Assembly: GCA_905202115.1 (NCBI GenBank) | Contig: CAJKQZ010000119.1 | Coordinates: 1 to 7,747 of the forward strand | DNA: 7,747 nucleotides | Reading direction: 5' to 3' | Origin: an uncultured Prevotellaceae bacterium | GTDB lineage: Bacteria > Bacteroidota > Bacteroidia > Bacteroidales > Bacteroidaceae | In this document: piece after piece, positions 6,117 through 7,747 of the stretch | Layout: each line of letters opens with the position of its first letter | Position numbering within the stretch: the stretch's first letter is position 1 | The notes under the pieces: generated by a model | The model's input: only the letters and a program-made list of their open reading frames with translations | Told to the model about the DNA's origin: nothing | Databases searched by the model: none | Translations under genes and position numbers: made by a program

Positions 6117-7319
6117 CTATATCGATTTCAGAATCTTTTCGTTTGCTTTATCTATCAACGAGGTCTCGAACGAGGCAAGATATATCTGCGTCGTGGCTTC
6201 CGAATCGTGACCTAATCCTTCGCTTATAATACCTATCGGCACTCCGTTCACTTTTGCGGCCGACGCCCAGCTGTGGCGGGCAACATACATGGTGAGCCGT
6301 GACGGCACTCCGGCCGCATTGGCCACTTTTTTCAGACCACTATTTATATTGTGTCCTATTTTCCGGTATTGTTCCCACTCGCTCACGTTTTTCTCGGTTA
6401 TAATCGGCAGCAGATATTGCGTAGAATTCACAGGATATTTGTCGAGCACACTCTGCATTTCCTTTGTCCATGCTATGGTAAGCCGCTGCCCTGTTTTGCG
6501 GCGGCAATAAATGACGTGACCGTACTCAAGGTCGGATTTCTTGAGGAAAGCCATATCGACGAAACTCATTCCGCGAAGATAAAAGCTCATAAGAAACATG
6601 TCTCTGGCATAGTCGGCAGAAGGATACCGCTGCAAATCGGCCTCCTTTATCCTGCGTATCATGCGCAAGGGCAAAGCGCGTTTAACCGTCTTGTCTATTC
6701 CGGTATAAACATGCCTGAAGGGGTTGTCCTGTTTTATAAGTTTCGCTTCGGCCGCGCGGTTGTACGTAGCCCTCAGTATACGCATATAAAAAGACACCGT
6801 GTTCGGTATTATTCCGCGTTCACGCAAATAAGCCTGATAGCTTTCCATTACCTCGCCGGTACACTCGTCGAGCATTATGTCCCTGCCATTGCGGAACTTC
6901 ATAAAGCTGTTAAGGGCAGACTGATATGTTTCGGCAGTCCGGAGCTTTCCGTTCTGCCTAAGGCGGGCTATAATGGATGTCATGAAGTTGGAAAGCGAAC
7001 AGTCGCTAAGATATTTTTCAAACTCCGACACCACTTCGTCGGCGTCATACCTGAAGCCACGGTTTTCAAGGTTCTTTATTATATTGGACAACCGCCGCTC
7101 GTAATGCTCCATGCGCTCACGCGCACAGGCAATAAGCAATACCCGTTCGGACGAAGCGCCGCACACCGATGCCGAACGTTTCTTATCCCACTCGTCCGGA
7201 AAAACACGTATGTCCGTAAAAAGCTGACGAACCTTACGCTCGTGAATAATCTGATAGACTACCGTACCCTCACAGCCTTCGACCGACGAAGACCGGAACT
7301 TTACTTTAATTGTTGCCAT
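6117..7319 (-). CDS. Tyrosine site-specific recombinase (likely promoter invertase)
   Basis: This 400-aa protein is a Bacteroides-type phage integrase family member. The N-terminal MATIKVKFR and FPDEWDKKR form the small arm-binding domain (about 1-50). A coiled, charged linker and SAM-like core-binding domain follow (about 105-200, with TAETYQSALNSFMKFRNG and YMRILRATYNRAAEAKLI). The catalytic domain covers about 215-395. Catalytic residues are R249 in SFYLRGMSFVDM, K275 in CRRKTGQRL, R348 in MYVARHSWAS, H371 in EGLGHDS and nucleophile Y380 in TTQIYLAS. The first His of the HxxR box is Tyr345, which I recall as common in this family. The frame is intact with normal length, so it is probably active. 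Its 3' end is 51 bp from the right recombination site. In B. fragilis, Tsr-type recombinases invert adjacent promoters, so the same job is the best guess. An alternative is integration of the locus. Confidence 0.95.
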   Translation of the reverse strand: MATIKVKFRSSSVEGCEGTVVYQIIHERKVRQLFTDIRVFPDEWDKKRSASVCGASSERVLLIACARERMEHYERRLSNIIKNLENRGFRYDADEVVSEFEKYLSDCSLSNFMTSIIARLRQNGKLRTAETYQSALNSFMKFRNGRDIMLDECTGEVMESYQAYLRERGIIPNTVSFYMRILRATYNRAAEAKLIKQDNPFRHVYTGIDKTVKRALPLRMIRRIKEADLQRYPSADYARDMFLMSFYLRGMSFVDMAFLKKSDLEYGHVIYCRRKTGQRLTIAWTKEMQSVLDKYPVNSTQYLLPIITEKNVSEWEQYRKIGHNINSGLKKVANAAGVPSRLTMYVARHSWASAAKVNGVPIGIISEGLGHDSEATTQIYLASFETSLIDKANEKILKSI

Positions 7320-7622
7320 AATAGGAAGTTGTTAATGATTGGAAGCGGCAATAATAATCAACCATAGGATTCCGGCCCTACCCGTTATTTCAAGAATCAG
7401 CCGTACCGCCGCACTTTCAGCCCCGATTGCATAGAAAGGAAACCGGCACACGACGAAACGACACACGGGGAAAACAAAAAGTAACTCTCCGCCGTAACTC
7501 ACACAGCAATAAACATTGCAAAAAATACGATATTCGATATATTTCAACGCGAGTAAAAGACAGACCGAACCGGCCGGCATAAAAACAGACCGGCAACGAT
7601 TTGCAGAAAAAATCGGCCGCGC
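7320..7622 (-). other. Upstream region of the recombinase, no gene seen
   Basis: About 300 bp hold no convincing gene. A 115-codon minus-strand frame spans most of it (7679-7332), but it begins inside the repeat, is cysteine-rich and low in charge, and resembles no protein I know. The stretch contains a weak promoter candidate and GC-rich words around 7561-7620, including CCGGCCGG. Confidence 0.6.
7519..7547 (-). promoter_or_regulatory. Weak promoter candidate for the recombinase gene
   Basis: Minus strand TATTTTTTGC (7527-7518) resembles the -7 box TAnnTTTG with one extra T. TTG at 7547-7545 lies 17 bp upstream and could be a partial -33 element. It would leave an untranslated leader of roughly 190 nt. 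The match is imperfect. Confidence 0.3.
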
Positions 7623-7736
7623 GAAAAAAATATATTTTTTACACGGTAAAAAACTTCCCGCAGATAATTCAAAATACAAGGCACATAATCGAAAATATGT
7701 CTGAGATAATTCAAAATATCTCAGACATATTTTTTG
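7623..7736 (-). repeat. Right copy of locus-bounding inverted repeat
   Basis: Read on the minus strand, this copy has the hairpin module (7736-7692), which matches 4090-4134 at 42 of 45. The module from 7696 to 7623 matches 1-75 (49 of 55 in the ungapped part). Inside it the 15-mer AGATAATTCAAAATA occurs twice (7662-7676 and 7704-7718); the same 15-mer in reverse complement is in the middle copy at 4108-4122. It lies about 300 bp upstream of the recombinase start. Confidence 0.85.
7692..7735 (+). terminator. Perfect 17-bp hairpin with T-tract at right end
   Basis: Arms AAAATATGTCTGAGATA (7692-7708) and TATCTCAGACATATTTT (7717-7733) pair perfectly around an 8-nt loop, with further T residues to 7735. 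No plus-strand gene precedes it, so if it terminates transcription it more likely insulates the locus from a neighbour beyond the right edge. The A/T-rich stem makes terminator strength uncertain. Confidence 0.5.
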
Positions 7737-7747
7737 CTGTATATACA

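Noticed and set aside
6351..7367. A 338-codon plus-strand open frame antisense to the recombinase
   Set aside because: It mirrors a recombinase with full catalytic residues and intact domains on the other strand, and its translation shows no recognisable domain. It is a shadow frame.
7332..7679. A 115-codon minus-strand open frame upstream of the recombinase, and a similar 64-codon plus-strand frame at 18-212
   Set aside because: Both begin with similar residues (MYF..AG.FLPC) only because they start within the two copies of the inverted repeat; beyond it they are unrelated. Composition is not protein-like, and the left one runs into the FrhB-like gene on the opposite strand.
1..7747. Calling the whole window a transposon or integrative element because of terminal inverted repeats and an integrase
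   Set aside because: No target-site duplication, tRNA attachment site or transfer genes are visible. The repeat has a third internal copy, and the integrase sits next to an evident promoter switch that explains its presence.

Overview
The window looks like part of a phase-variable capsular/exopolysaccharide (CPS) locus from a member of the Bacteroidales (Bacteroides, Parabacteroides, Alistipes or a relative; I cannot fix the genus). The evidence is a UpxY-type NusG paralogue at the head of a polysaccharide operon, a Bacteroides-type tyrosine recombinase next to it, an invertible promoter between them with a TAnnTTTG -7 box, and weak ribosome binding sites throughout. All six convincing genes lie on the minus strand, so the transcriptional order runs from high to low coordinates.

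Layout, right to left. 7623-7736: a repeat ending in a perfect 17-bp hairpin. 7320-7622: upstream region of the recombinase, no gene. 7319-6117: tyrosine recombinase, 400 aa. 6065-5877: a 189-bp segment bounded by perfect 17-bp inverted repeats. Each repeat is itself a 6-5-6 hyphenated palindrome, as expected for a tyrosine-recombinase core site. The segment carries a promoter that in this sequence points at the CPS genes (phase ON). 5902-5748: untranslated leader with a possible attenuator hairpin. 5747-5151: upxY. 5154-4288: an unrecognised 288-aa protein in the position where upxZ is normally found. 4287-3974: 314-bp gap with a strong hairpin and a second copy of the repeat family. 3973-2450: Wzx-like flippase. 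2435-1332: polysaccharide pyruvyl transferase. 1335-145: iron-sulfur FrhB-like protein. 1-75: a third copy of the repeat, inverted relative to the one at the right end.

How it fits together (inference): the recombinase flips the adjacent promoter. When the promoter is ON, transcription enters the leader, UpxY binds the elongating RNA polymerase and prevents premature termination, and the overlapping 288-aa protein may tune UpxY. The downstream genes supply export of a lipid-linked glycan (flippase), addition of a pyruvyl ketal (pyruvyl transferase) and a presumed redox or ligand-transfer step (FrhB-like). No glycosyltransferase, polymerase or initiating sugar-phosphate transferase is present, so the locus is either incomplete here or works with genes elsewhere.

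The most unusual architecture is the repeat family. Left and middle copies are direct and bracket the biosynthetic genes; middle and right copies are inverted and bracket the recombinase-promoter-upxY regulatory cassette. Both window edges fall in or beside copies, which could mean a modular, swappable locus or simply that an assembly broke at repeats.
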